Below are positions 9,687 through 18,925 of a stretch of DNA of 64,000 nucleotides, in pieces. Source of the stretch: JAUXFK01 sp034189035. GTDB taxonomy: Bacteria; Desulfobacterota; UBA8473. The position numbers and the translations under genes were made by a program. The notes beneath the pieces were generated by a model. It saw only the letters and a program-made list of their open reading frames with translations, was not told the DNA's origin and did not search any database. Numbering within the stretch: position 1 is the stretch's first letter; every line of letters starts with the position of its first letter. The DNA lies in the NCBI GenBank assembly GCA_034189035.1, contig JAXHVA010000008.1, positions 1 through 64,000 on the forward strand, in the 5' to 3' direction.

Positions 9687-10358
9687 TTACTTGGCCAGAT
9701 TATTATAGCACCTTATCTTTGCAAGTTCTTCAACATATCCATAAAGGTGAAGGCCTTTACTTGATGCGATGATCTGTCCACTTTTTATACCAATCTCATC
9801 AGCCATGTACTTTTGCAAGACAGCAATAGCAGCAAGGTTTGCAGGAAACCCCCCCCATAAATCCCATGAGCGAAAATACGGATAAAATATCAATCTGTTC
9901 TCCTTAATCCTCATATCAATATGTCGAAGGCAGGGGGGGTCATGAAGGGTAAGATCACTCGCTTGTGCTACCTGTAAAACCGCCTGATTTGTATTCGGTG
10001 TTTTTTTTAAAAGATCAATAAAATGTGAGACCTGTGGCCAAATCCTTGATCCATATGTATAATCTTCATTAGGCTCTTTACTCTCTGTCATTAAATATGG
10101 CAGATAGCTTTCAATGTATCCGATAGACACTGGATTCGGGATACCTAGCTGTGGAGGGATTTCAGGTATCATGGTATCATAGGGTTCAGAATAAGGGTGC
10201 TGTATTTGTACGGTAACCCAATCAAACTCCAATCGTGTCTGACCGCTAAATGAGCCGTGTTCAACTTCGTACTTGAAACCATCTTCTAAAATTCTGTAGA
10301 CACATTGAAACCATGCATCTGGAATATCTCTTGCATCTATATAAGTTGCAGGCAACAT
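9687..10358 (-). CDS. Thymidylate synthase-family protein (divergent ThyA-like)
   Basis: A 223-residue protein with the catalytic core of the thymidylate synthase / dCMP hydroxymethylase family: DPPCLRH with the nucleophile Cys 143, RSWDLWGGFPANL (Arg 163, Asp 166, Asn 174) where dUMP is bound, and GLHLYGY near the C-terminus. It is shorter than bacterial ThyA (about 264) and closer in length to the archaeal-type enzymes. The N-terminal folate-side half is poorly conserved. It may make dTMP, or act on another pyrimidine. It converges with the acyl-CoA ligase gene with 2 bases between stops. Confidence 0.85.
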   Translation of the reverse strand: MLPATYIDARDIPDAWFQCVYRILEDGFKYEVEHGSFSGQTRLEFDWVTVQIQHPYSEPYDTMIPEIPPQLGIPNPVSIGYIESYLPYLMTESKEPNEDYTYGSRIWPQVSHFIDLLKKTPNTNQAVLQVAQASDLTLHDPPCLRHIDMRIKENRLIFYPYFRSWDLWGGFPANLAAIAVLQKYMADEIGIKSGQIIASSKGLHLYGYVEELAKIRCYNNLAK

Positions 10359-10570
10359 CTTTCTCTATCCCCTTTCCTTAGAGTAATTACGCCTTGTCAT
10401 ATTAAATCTTCCCGATGATCGCATCAAGCAAGGCCTCTTGTAGATCAGATCATTTGACAAATCGAATCAGACTTGATAAAAATAATAAAAAATAAACCCA
10501 ATATTGTCAATCAGAAAAAGTTTGAGGGCAATCTCAGAGTAATTTAAATAATTTATTTCGAGGTAAGCCT

Positions 10571-10807
10571 ATGAAAAAAAAGATCTTTTATTGTACCATA
10601 GCGGTCTTCCTCGCCGGTTTAACCCTTTTCGCCTGTTCGAATAATAAAGAAGCAGAATCAGAAAAAGCTCCAATAGAAACCATGACCGATAAGGCTGCAA
10701 AAGAATGGGCACACAAGATTCGTACTCCCATAGAAAAAGCACACGACGTTGAAAAAAAACAACTAGAAAGATATAAGGATATTGAGGAAACCTTAAAAAA
10801 GGAGTAA
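10571..10807 (+). CDS. Small lipoprotein
   Basis: A 78-residue protein with a charged start, a hydrophobic h-region and a lipobox LFAC (Cys near 21), followed by a very charged helix rich in Lys and Glu (EKAHDVEKKQLERYKDIEE) likely to form a coiled coil. It should be exported and anchored by lipid modification. The next gene begins 6 bases after its stop, so both are probably cotranscribed. Its function is unknown. Confidence 0.75.
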   Translation: MKKKIFYCTIAVFLAGLTLFACSNNKEAESEKAPIETMTDKAAKEWAHKIRTPIEKAHDVEKKQLERYKDIEETLKKE

Positions 10808-10812
10808 TATTT

Positions 10813-11337
10813 TTGTTACTTAAAGGCTGGCAAAATATGCACTGTAAACTTGCATTAGCAATTACCATTCTGCCTGGCACAGCACTTATCTTAATCCCGT
10901 CATTTGTTCTATGTTCTTTTAAGGACTCAGAGTTTTCTGCCGAGTTTGTATCTCCCTATCAATCCTTATTCTGGTTGGGTCTATCTTTAGTATTCATCGG
11001 CCTTTCATTGGCTCTTTGGACAGTCAGGCTCTTCATGAAGTATGGCAAGGGCACCCCCTTTCCCTGGGAACCTCCTAAAAAGCTCGTTATTCGTGGCCCT
11101 TATCGCCATGTTAGAAATCCGATGATCAGTAGTATGTTGCTTATTATTATGGCAGAGGCATTGCTTTTCCAATCTTGGCCATTGACCATATGGATGGTTA
11201 TCTTTTTTGCTGGCAATGCAGTCTATCTTCCACTTATCGAAGAGAAGAGCTTGGAAAAAAAGTTTGGTGAAGAATACCGAATGTATAAAAAGCATGTCCC
11301 ACGATGGATCCCACGATTACGTTCTTGGCCCGAATAG
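10813..11337 (+). CDS. Isoprenylcysteine carboxyl methyltransferase-like membrane protein
   Basis: A 174-residue integral membrane protein of the ICMT/PEMT family. Hydrophobic helices lie near 10-30, 48-70 and 112-140. The C-terminal SAM-binding signature is clear: GPYRHVRNPMISSML, then LPLIEEKSLEKKFGEEYRMYKKHVPRWIPR. Bacterial members methylate small lipids or unknown substrates with S-adenosylmethionine. The TTG start at 10813 is taken because AAGGAG lies 8 bases upstream, overlapping the stop of the lipoprotein gene; an internal ATG at 10837 is the alternative. Confidence 0.85.
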   Translation: MLLKGWQNMHCKLALAITILPGTALILIPSFVLCSFKDSEFSAEFVSPYQSLFWLGLSLVFIGLSLALWTVRLFMKYGKGTPFPWEPPKKLVIRGPYRHVRNPMISSMLLIIMAEALLFQSWPLTIWMVIFFAGNAVYLPLIEEKSLEKKFGEEYRMYKKHVPRWIPRLRSWPE

Positions 11338-11553
11338 CAATCTATCTAATCTTCAAAGAAGAAATGGTCATTTTACCGAATCTCTATGTCAGGTTCATAT
11401 TTTGATCACTTTTCATTTTTGACCATGAAGGAAATTCTTTATTTACTGTATGGGCATTATTTTTCTTTCAGGCTCTCTGTCACAATTCCGCCCTTGCTTT
11501 TAGATACTACTTATGCTAGCATGAATATATGTAAATATACGAAGCGATTGTAC

Positions 11554-11587
11554 ATGGGGCTTTACCCCATATCACGTCTATGACGTG
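11554..11587. promoter_or_regulatory. Two adjacent dyads upstream of the cyclophilin gene
   Basis: ATGGGG-cttta-CCCCAT (11554-11570) and CACGTC-tat-GACGTG (11573-11587) are perfect small inverted repeats side by side, about 40 bases before the start at 11625. They could be operator half-sites, or hairpins in the leader or at the end of an upstream transcript. Confidence 0.3.
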
Positions 11588-11624
11588 ACGCACAAAATAC
11601 ATCAGTGAGAAAGGAAAATCATCT

Positions 11625-12110
11625 ATGCAAAAAAAACAGTGGAGTAGTCCTCCGGAAATGCAAATCGATCCTAAGATGACATACAGGGCAACGATAGATA
11701 CAGACAAAGGGGTCATAAGGTTGGAACTCGATCCTCGATATGCCCCCAAAACGGTCAACAACTTTGTCTTTCTGGCAAGAGAAGGTTTCTATGACGGCAT
11801 ATCGTTCCATAGAGTAATCAACGATTTCGTAATTCAAGGAGGAGACCCGACAGGTACAGGGCGGGGAGGCCCAGGGTATCAGTTTGAGGATGAGTTAAAG
11901 GGGAATCCGTTGAAGCACGGGAAAGGGGCAATCTCAATGGCAAACGCCGGACCAAACACAAATGGGAGCCAGTTTTTTATTACACACTCGCCACAGCCGC
12001 ACCTAGACGGTAAGCATACGGTGTTCGGTAAAGTAACAGCAGGACAAGATGTTGTGGATTCTATAAAACAAGGTGACAGGATGACGAAGGTAGAGATAAA
12101 GGAGATATAG
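11625..12110 (+). CDS. Cyclophilin-type peptidyl-prolyl cis-trans isomerase
   Basis: A 161-residue cytoplasmic cyclophilin that isomerises Xaa-Pro bonds. The active-site signature FHRVINDFVIQGGDPTGTG (catalytic Arg in FHR), then GAISMANAGPNTNGSQFFIT and HLDGKHTVFGKV, are all present. The position often occupied by the cyclosporin-contacting Trp is His (HLDGKHTVFG), as in many bacterial members. No signal peptide. A single-gene unit preceded by two small dyads. Confidence 0.95.
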   Translation: MQKKQWSSPPEMQIDPKMTYRATIDTDKGVIRLELDPRYAPKTVNNFVFLAREGFYDGISFHRVINDFVIQGGDPTGTGRGGPGYQFEDELKGNPLKHGKGAISMANAGPNTNGSQFFITHSPQPHLDGKHTVFGKVTAGQDVVDSIKQGDRMTKVEIKEI

Positions 12111-13074
12111 AAAAGCATACATGCGCAACCAGGAAAAGGTCTTCCTCATTCCACTTCACTTTTTTCTTACTCATGGTTTCCAAAACATCATAGACTTTTC
12201 CTTGTTTGGGCAAGATCTTTTGTATTATTTAATTACATAAAAGGGGAGAAACTTTTTTAATCACCTCTTCTTAAAGAGCTAACCTGACGGAAGCACCCCT
12301 TTTTTTTAAGAAGACTTAGAGGAATAAGTAAACTTCAATAACCATTTTTGTATTATTGAGGAAAAGTTCTTGACAAGGTTTCTATTATTTTAGTAATAAA
12401 CTTATTTTTATAAACAACCATTAAAGAAAGGAGAGAAAATTGATATAGCTTACATATGCAAGTAAAATTATAGAATATCACCTAAGCCTCTTATAAAAAT
12501 CTATATCTACTTTTTGATCATAGCTTCCTATTCCATCTTTTACTATGATTGAGTCGTATGCTTTATTTATTTGAATATAACCTGCCATTACTACTGCGAT
12601 TGATATTCTGCTCAATCACCTGACCACAGTTTGTCTGTTTAGAATCTCTGAATCCTAAAAAAGTCCATGAAAACTTTAAAAGTTTCTATATTGTTAAAAA
12701 ACCATACGTTTATAGGGTAAATTAACTAGTAAATTGTTTCACAGGTAATTTCTTTAAGATAATTATAGTTTACTGTAATAGTTTTACTTATCTTATTAAA
12801 AACAGGCCTCTTGATAAAAATATATTGAGTTTCTTTTCAAGCATGCTTCGTTTTGCAAAGCATAAAAACTTACACTCGTTAAGGACGATAATCCGAGTTT
12901 TGCGAAGCAAACTGAGAACGAATAGAAACTCAATTTATGTGAAAGATGTCTTTTAAGCAGTCTTTCATCGAGATTATCCGAAAGGCTCGCTGGAGTAATT
13001 GGAAACTAGGAAAAATGCTTCCTGTCTGAGCAAAGACAGATAAAAAAGGAACTACGTTATAAAAGGAGGAATTG
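12111..13074. other. Long intergenic region containing a structured repeat element
   Basis: About 960 bases without a supported gene. An imperfect inverted pair around 12270 and 12305 (CTTCTTAAA / TTTAAGAAG) might end the cyclophilin transcript, but the loop is long. The structured element at 12825-12933 is listed separately. The region ends with AAAGGAGGA ahead of the next start. Confidence 0.55.
12825..12933. repeat. MITE-like inverted-repeat element with internal hairpins
   Basis: The ends TTGAGTTTCT (12825-12834) and AGAAACTCAA (12924-12933) are exact inverted repeats, and the similarity extends a few bases outward and inward. Inside lie further dyads: ATGCTT/AAGCAT (12843-12863), CTCG/CGAG, and AGTTTTGC-gaa-GCAAACT. 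The nested pairing suggests a small non-autonomous mobile element or a structured RNA. No coding potential was seen. Confidence 0.5.
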
Positions 13075-13638
13075 ATGTTTAAAAAGTCTATCATATTAAT
13101 ACTCTTGTTATTAACAATAACATCGATGTCACAGGCTAGAAAAATTGGAAGTGTGAATCTACCAAATACTATCCTTTTGGGTGAGGAACAACTGATTTTA
13201 AACGGCGCAGGATTTCGCAAAAAATTCTTTAAAAAGGTTTACGCAGGGGGACTCTATCTCAGTAAGAAAGAAAACAATGCACACAATATTATTAATGCTG
13301 ATGAACCCATGATGATACGAATGCACTTTGTCTATGACGGTATTGACGGCAATAAACTAATCAACGCATGGAACGAAGGATTCGACAAGGCAACAAACGG
13401 AGATACATCCTCTATCAAAGAAGAGATAGAAAGATTCAATTCTTTTTTTATCCAAAAAGCTCGAAAAGGGGATATCTATCATATTATCTATCAACCAAAA
13501 GAAGGGGTAAGAGTCGATATTAAAGGAAAACGGATGGGAACGATCAAGGGCCTTGATTTTAAAAAGGCGGTTTTCGCTATCTGGTTAGGGGAAAGACCAG
13601 CGCAAAAATCCCTCAAAAAAGAGATGTTAGGAAAATAA
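13075..13638 (+). CDS. Exported chalcone isomerase-like (CHI-fold) protein
   Basis: About 187 residues with an N-terminal signal peptide (cleavage after SMSQA). The mature part has the pattern of the bacterial periplasmic chalcone-isomerase-like family: LNGAGFRKKFFKKVYAGGLYL, then a segment around MRMHFVYDGIDGNKLINAWNEGF, and KGLDFKKAVFAIWLGERPAQ at the end. These proteins use the CHI fold, probably for lipid or fatty-acid binding, and lack known isomerase activity. Start chosen at ATG 13075, because the RBS AAAGGAGGA ends directly before the in-frame TTG at 13072. It precedes the DctP gene array by about 65 bases. Confidence 0.8.
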   Translation: MFKKSIILILLLLTITSMSQARKIGSVNLPNTILLGEEQLILNGAGFRKKFFKKVYAGGLYLSKKENNAHNIINADEPMMIRMHFVYDGIDGNKLINAWNEGFDKATNGDTSSIKEEIERFNSFFIQKARKGDIYHIIYQPKEGVRVDIKGKRMGTIKGLDFKKAVFAIWLGERPAQKSLKKEMLGK

Positions 13639-13643
13639 AATGC

Positions 13644-13664
13644 GGATAAAGTGAAATTTTATCC
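13644..13664 (+). terminator. Weak hairpin after the CHI-like gene
   Basis: GGATAAA-gtgaaat-TTTATCC forms a 7-bp stem just after the stop at 13638. There is no T-run behind it, so it may attenuate, process or simply separate this gene from the first dctP gene. Confidence 0.3.
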
Positions 13665-13702
13665 ATGTGCAAGACCCCCAATTAAAAAGTGGGAGACCTA
13701 AC

Positions 13703-14731
13703 ATGAAACCAGAAAAAACAATTACAATCATCTTGATTGTTTTGGTTGTGTTTATTCATCGAATCGCATTCTCCGAAACAACTTCTAAAAAACCGATTGT
13801 AGTATTAAAAATGGCCTCAAACGCCCCGGAAGGAATGGCACTTACCAACTTTATTAAAAAAAATATCACCTCTGATGGTATCGAGAGAGTGACAGATGGT
13901 GAGGTTACATTTGACTGGTATCATGGGGGTATAATGGGAGATGATGAGGATTGGATCGCAAAGATGAATATCGATCAATTACAGGGAGCCGGTCTGGATG
14001 CTTCTGGAATCGATGTCGTGGTTCCTGAGATGGGCATAATGCAGCTTCCTTTCCTCTTTAATGATTTTGATGAAATAGCCCATGTTAAAGAAGGTCTCAG
14101 GGAAAGACTCATCAAACTCTTTAATGATAGGCATTACAAGATTCTGATATTCGGTGATCAGCCTTTTGATGATATCTATTCTATAAAACACAAAGTACGA
14201 ACACCTGAGGACTTTAGGAAGATCAAGTTTGCATGCTACTACACTGTGGTGACACAGGAAACTCTGAATGCCCTAAAAACAAGACAAATCCATCTCACCG
14301 TCCCTGAGATCGTAGCTTCTATGCGAGCAAAGATATGTGATGCGCTTCTCGCTCCAGCTCTTTGGTATGTGGGAAGTCAGCTTTATACAATAACAGACTA
14401 TGTAATCCCATCAAATATGAGATTTACCATGGGTGGTGTTGTAGTTACTATGAAGGCATGGAATAGAATCCCAGAGAAACATCACGAGACTATCGTAGAG
14501 CTAATGAGGGAGTTGGAACCAGGATTAAATGGTATTATTGCCGACAACAATAAGAGGTGTTACGATGCATTGATTGGGTATGGAATGAAGGAGGTAAGAC
14601 TTACCCTAAATGAGATCGAGATATGGAAGAAAAGGACGAGGCCTGTTTGGGATTTGCTGGCAGGCAAGGTATATCCCAGAAAGCTCCTTGATGTGGTTTT
14701 AGGATATTTAGAGGAATATCGATCGCATTAA
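13703..14731 (+). CDS. TRAP transporter solute-binding protein, DctP family (paralogue 1)
   Basis: About 342 residues: signal peptide (cleavage near IAFSE), then a DctP-type periplasmic binding protein that would hand an organic acid to a Na+-driven DctQM carrier. Paralogue-defining motifs: LKMASNAPEGM at the first strand, FDWYHGGIMGDDEDWIAKM, DQLQGAGLDASG, LPFLFND, VPEIVASMRA and LWYVGSQLYTIT. The in-frame GTG at 13667 is rejected in favour of ATG 13703, which follows GGGAG and starts the signal peptide. First of five related genes; no membrane subunit is nearby, so the ligand and partner are unknown. Confidence 0.9.
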   Translation: MKPEKTITIILIVLVVFIHRIAFSETTSKKPIVVLKMASNAPEGMALTNFIKKNITSDGIERVTDGEVTFDWYHGGIMGDDEDWIAKMNIDQLQGAGLDASGIDVVVPEMGIMQLPFLFNDFDEIAHVKEGLRERLIKLFNDRHYKILIFGDQPFDDIYSIKHKVRTPEDFRKIKFACYYTVVTQETLNALKTRQIHLTVPEIVASMRAKICDALLAPALWYVGSQLYTITDYVIPSNMRFTMGGVVVTMKAWNRIPEKHHETIVELMRELEPGLNGIIADNNKRCYDALIGYGMKEVRLTLNEIEIWKKRTRPVWDLLAGKVYPRKLLDVVLGYLEEYRSH

Positions 14732-14840
14732 TTCATGTTTATGAGAAAGACTTTTACATTATTGTCCCTTCGGGGAATGGGAGAAAAAACCTCGCCTTTA
14801 TGCGAATACTTCAGTTCAATCTTTTGCGCTGTAAGGGTTC

Positions 14841-14906
14841 GAGGATTCCAGGATTCGAGGGTAGTAAAGAAAAATTTTCCTTGATCACTTGAATCCTTGA
14901 GTCCTC
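14841..14906. repeat. Imperfect inverted repeat between dctP paralogues
   Basis: An 18-base arm at 14841-14858 (GAGGATTCCAGGATTCGA) pairs with 14889-14906 at 15 of 18 positions across a 30-base spacer. Such GGATTC-rich arms look like a dispersed intergenic repeat, but could form a large terminator-like hairpin after paralogue 1. No second copy was noticed in this window. Confidence 0.4.
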
Positions 14907-15014
14907 AAGCTATCGGCTTTAGCCTATAGTAGTTGACTGCCCCTCTCTAAAGAAGGGTATATCATTTTATTAATAACCAAACTTTTACTGTTGTTGTAAA
15001 GAAAGGATAATAAG

Positions 15015-16064
15015 ATGAGATCAAAGAAGGTTTTTGTCGTAACTGTTGTATGCTTTTTATTCTTCATCCCCAGGATGGGTTTATCCCAAACTGACTTCAA
15101 AAAGCCAAAAGTGATATTAAAGATGGCCTCAAACGCCCCTGAAGGGATGGAACTTACGAATTATATTAAAAACGAAATCACCATTGGTGGTATTGAGAGA
15201 GTAACTGATGGTGAGGTTACTTTTAGTTGGTATCATGGAGGTGTAATGGGAGATGATGAGGATTGGATAGTTAAGATGGATATCGATCAACTGCAAGGTG
15301 CTGGTCTAGACGCCTCAGGAGTTGATATTGCAGTCCCAGAGCTAGGTGTGATGCAGCTTCCTTTCATATTCAATGATGTTGATGAAATAGCCTATCTTAG
15401 AAAAACGTTACGGCAAAGGATCACCACCCTTTTTGAGGATAAAGGATACAAGCCCTTGATCTTAGGTGAGCAACCTTTTGATGATATCTATTCAATAAAA
15501 AGGGAGATACGAACGCCTGGGGACTTTACTAAGGCTAAATTTGCAGCGTACTACAGTGTGGTGGCAAAGGAAGCCCTTAAGGCCCTTGGCGCGGGTCAAA
15601 TCCCTATAAGCGTCCCAGAGATCGTTTCTTCTATGAGGGCAGGGATATGTGATTCGCTTATCTGTCCGGCTCTTTGGTATGTAGGGAGCCAGCTTTATAC
15701 AATAACGTACTGTGTAATCCCCTCAAACATAAGATGTACTATGGGTGGTATCGTAATTACGATGAAGGCATGGGAGAGAATCCCCGAGAAACACCACGAG
15801 TCTATCCTCGAAGTAATGAGGGAATTAGAACCGGGATTCACCGGTCCTTCTTCAATTTTATCCAATAATAATGAAAGGTGTTACAAGGCAATGATTAAGT
15901 ACGGTATAAAAGAATTAAAGCTTACCCCGGATGAGTTAGAGGTATTAAAAAACAAGACGAGGCCTGTTTGGGATAAGCTGGCTGGCAATGTATACCCCAG
16001 AGAATTACTGGACACTATTTTGGGTCATTTGGAGGAATATCGATCTGATTATCCAGGCATGTGA
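15015..16064 (+). CDS. TRAP transporter solute-binding protein, DctP family (paralogue 2)
   Basis: 349 residues with signal peptide (cleavage near GLSQT) and the same motif series as paralogue 1: LKMASNAPEGM, FSWYHGGVMGDDEDWI, DQLQGAGLDASG, VPEIVSSMRAG, LWYVGSQLYTIT. It is the closest relative of paralogue 1 by eye, with a small insertion (GPSSILSN) near residue 280. AAAGAAAGGA supports the ATG at 15015. It directly precedes the glycyl-radical enzyme relic, which hints that this binding protein once served uptake of that pathway's substrate. Confidence 0.9.
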   Translation: MRSKKVFVVTVVCFLFFIPRMGLSQTDFKKPKVILKMASNAPEGMELTNYIKNEITIGGIERVTDGEVTFSWYHGGVMGDDEDWIVKMDIDQLQGAGLDASGVDIAVPELGVMQLPFIFNDVDEIAYLRKTLRQRITTLFEDKGYKPLILGEQPFDDIYSIKREIRTPGDFTKAKFAAYYSVVAKEALKALGAGQIPISVPEIVSSMRAGICDSLICPALWYVGSQLYTITYCVIPSNIRCTMGGIVITMKAWERIPEKHHESILEVMRELEPGFTGPSSILSNNNERCYKAMIKYGIKELKLTPDELEVLKNKTRPVWDKLAGNVYPRELLDTILGHLEEYRSDYPGM

Positions 16065-16370
16065 AGGGTAAGAGTAATAAATATGACTATGAAGCTGCCC
16101 CTAAAGAATTCACTCTCTCTTTATAGTAATTAAATTCTTTAAAATGGTTATTGAGTTCGCTCCGAAAACATTATCTGTAAAGTATTGATTTTAAAAAATA
16201 AGAAAACAGAGCGTTCAATAAATTCCTGATACTACTATCCTTTTAACTAATTAACACGAAATTTCTTTTATTTGGAGTTAACTCAATAGTCGTTTTCTTT
16301 AATTTCAATAGGTGAGTAGCTATAGATATCTTTCTAATCATCTTACAAATGAAAAACGGAGGTTACCACA
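16065..16370. other. Intergenic region before the glycyl-radical enzyme relic
   Basis: About 300 AT-rich bases. Only the ribosome-binding site ACGGAGG at 16357-16363, in front of ATG 16371, is recognisable. No hairpin or RNA gene was seen. Confidence 0.45.
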
Positions 16371-18852
16371 ATGGTACAGACTGAAATAAAGAAGAGTCAA
16401 AATAAACTATTGAATAGGTGTAAATACTGGTGGTGGGCAGAGAAGAAGAGATCACCGAGGCTCAACTACCTCAGGAAGGCGATATGGTCAAAGTCCACCA
16501 AAAGGGTTCAAGCTATTTGCCCGGAGTTCAGATAGATTTAGAGAATGCAAAGTGCCACACAAAGATATTCAAAGAGGCTCCTAAATCTGAACCGTTTATT
16601 ATCACAAGGGCTAGAGCTCTTGTTGTGGTTCTCGATAATATGCCGCTCTTTATCACCGATCATTCCCGGATTCAAGGGTATCCCGGCTCTGCCCCTCATC
16701 TTATTAAATGGATACCCACAGCCTCTTTCATGATTAATGAAGATCTCATAAATGACCGTACAGGTGTCATTTATGAGAAATAACTGGAGGAGGCAAAAGA
16801 GATAGCCGAATTTTGGAATGGAAGATCTTACCACGATGTATGTAATCAGTACCATGGCAAAAAGGAAAAGGTAGCGCAACTTATGGCAGACTTTGTGACA
16901 CCAGGCAGGGAGGTAGCCGGGTTTGACTATGTTGTTCTCCGGTGTGATTGGATGTACCAGGGGTTCGATTCCATCATTGAGAAAGTCAATTAAAATATAA
17001 AAGATGCAGAAAAGAAGATGCGAGAGGCCTCGACTGCGAAAGAGCATGTCTGCCATATGGAGAAGATCGACACGTGGAAAGCGATGAAGATATGTCTTGA
17101 GGCATCGATTCGATATGCAAGACGTATCAGCTGGCTGGCAAAGATAGTCGCGGAGAATTTCGAGACCGATCCAAAGAGGAGGCAAGAACTCTTGCAGATC
17201 AGTGAGACATTTTACAATGTTCCTGCAAAACCTCCTGAGCATCTGTGGGAGGCGATACAGTTCGATCACTTTGTACAGATTGCATACAGACTCGAATGGC
17301 AAAATGCTGCATGGCCGTGGCGTCAGGGCTACTGGCACTGGCCCTTTTATAAGAAGGATGTGATAGAAGAAAAGACCCTCACCAGGGATGATGTAATTGA
17401 ATACTGTGCAGAATGGATGATTATGGCCTATACTATCGGAAAAACATGGCCTCGGATAGGTCGCGAGGCATTACAGGGCAGTCCCGGGCCCTATGTGTGG
17501 ACACTTGGAGGAGTCGACGAAGAGGGGAATGATGCCTGTAATGATCTTACAGACTGTTATCTTGAATCAGCCCTTATAAGCAGGGTGAGCGACCCTACCT
17601 TTGGTTTCCGTTATAGCTCTAAGACCCGTACAGAGACACTCCGTCGGGTATTTGAGTGTATTCGCCGCCACGGCCTGGGCTATCCTTCCATTCGTAATGA
17701 TGACGTACTTATACCGAATATAATGCACTGGTTTGGTCATCCGCTAAAGGAGGCAAGGCGTTGGGTACACCAGGCATGTATGGCCCCTGCTCCTGATACA
17801 AAATGGACTGCCCCGGCGCTTCGGTATCCCCAGGCCTCAATAGGTACAGGTTCAAAGGCGATCTCTTTTGCAATATTTGACGGCTTTGACCCTTTAACCG
17901 GAATGCAAACTGGCGTCAAGACAGGGGACTGCACTGAATTTACAACCTTTGAAGACTTCTATAATGCCTGGTATGAGCAGTTAAAGGCTGGCTTTAAAAT
18001 GGCAACAGGCATGGAACATCGGAACAGGTATGTAGAGGCGCATTTTTATCCGAAGCCTATGACCTCGGCACTCTATGAACGTTATATTGAAAAAGGTGAA
18101 AACAGTGCCCTTTCTAGGGAAAGGAGCAGCTTATGGTTTACCATTTTTGCTTTCAACGAAACAGGTGACTACCTGGTTGCCCTTAAGAAGCTTATTTACG
18201 AAGACAAGAAGTATACAATAGCAGAGTTAAGAACATCTTTGGAAGCGAACTGGGATGGCTTTGAGGAGATGAGGATGGACTTTGTGCGGGCACAAAAGTG
18301 GGGTAATGACGATGATTATGTAGATCAGATATGGGTAGGATTTGGGAAGGATGTCTTGGCCTGTACTTGACATCAATGGTCAACCATGGCCTACCCTTCC
18401 TGAGAATGTAGCAGGATTTACGGTCGGAGCCCTGAAGATTGGAGCATTGCCAAACGGCAGAAGATTAGGCGATCCATTATATAGATGGCGGCTGCTCTCC
18501 TGGTCCTGGTCTTGATAAGAAGGGCCCAACTGCAGTATTAAAATCAGTAGGTAAATTAGATCATATCGGATCAGTTAGGGCAACACTCCTCAATCAGAGA
18601 TTGTCACCTACTCAGTTACAAGGAGAGAAGGGGTTTAGTATGTGGCGAGACTATATGAAGACATGGCATGATCTGGGGATTAACCATGTTCAGTTCAATA
18701 TGGTTGACAACGAGACCCTGTACGCAGCTCAAAGAGAACCTGAGAAATACAGCAAACTGTTAGTTCGGATTGCCGGGTACAGTGCGCACTTCGTTGAGAT
18801 AAGCAGGATAACACAGGATTCTATTATTGCACGTAGTGTTAAGAAATTCTAG
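16371..18852 (+). pseudogene. Decayed glycyl-radical enzyme (pyruvate formate-lyase/PFL2-like superfamily)
   Basis: The pieces together match one glycyl-radical enzyme of about 820 residues. The N-terminal part starts at 16371 and shifts frame near 16490-16515 into GSSYLPGVQIDLENAK. In-frame TAA stops lie at 16781 and 16991. The longest intact piece is 17018-18370, with the probable catalytic Cys in HQACMAPAP (codon near 17777). A frameshift near 18360 leads to GFTVGALKIGALPNGRR, and another near 18480 to SPGPGLDKKGP. The C-terminal glycyl-radical loop RIAGYSA (near 18766-18786) is preserved. At least three frameshifts and two stops mean no active enzyme. No radical-SAM activase is adjacent. 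Substrate class (for example alkyl/aryl-succinate synthase, decarboxylase) is not resolvable by eye. Confidence 0.85.
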
Positions 18853-18925
18853 GTATCTCTCGTATTATACAAATATTAGACTATGATCTTCGCAATGTGA
18901 AGCTGATTTACAAAATTAGACCTCT

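Noticed and set aside
16781..16993. In-frame TAA stops read as recoding in the glycyl-radical gene
   Set aside because: TAA is not used for selenocysteine or pyrrolysine, and frameshifts are also present, so decay is simpler.
16538..17338. 266-codon minus-strand open frame
   Set aside because: It is antisense to the glycyl-radical enzyme relic, whose plus-strand pieces have clear family motifs. The translation shows no motif of its own.
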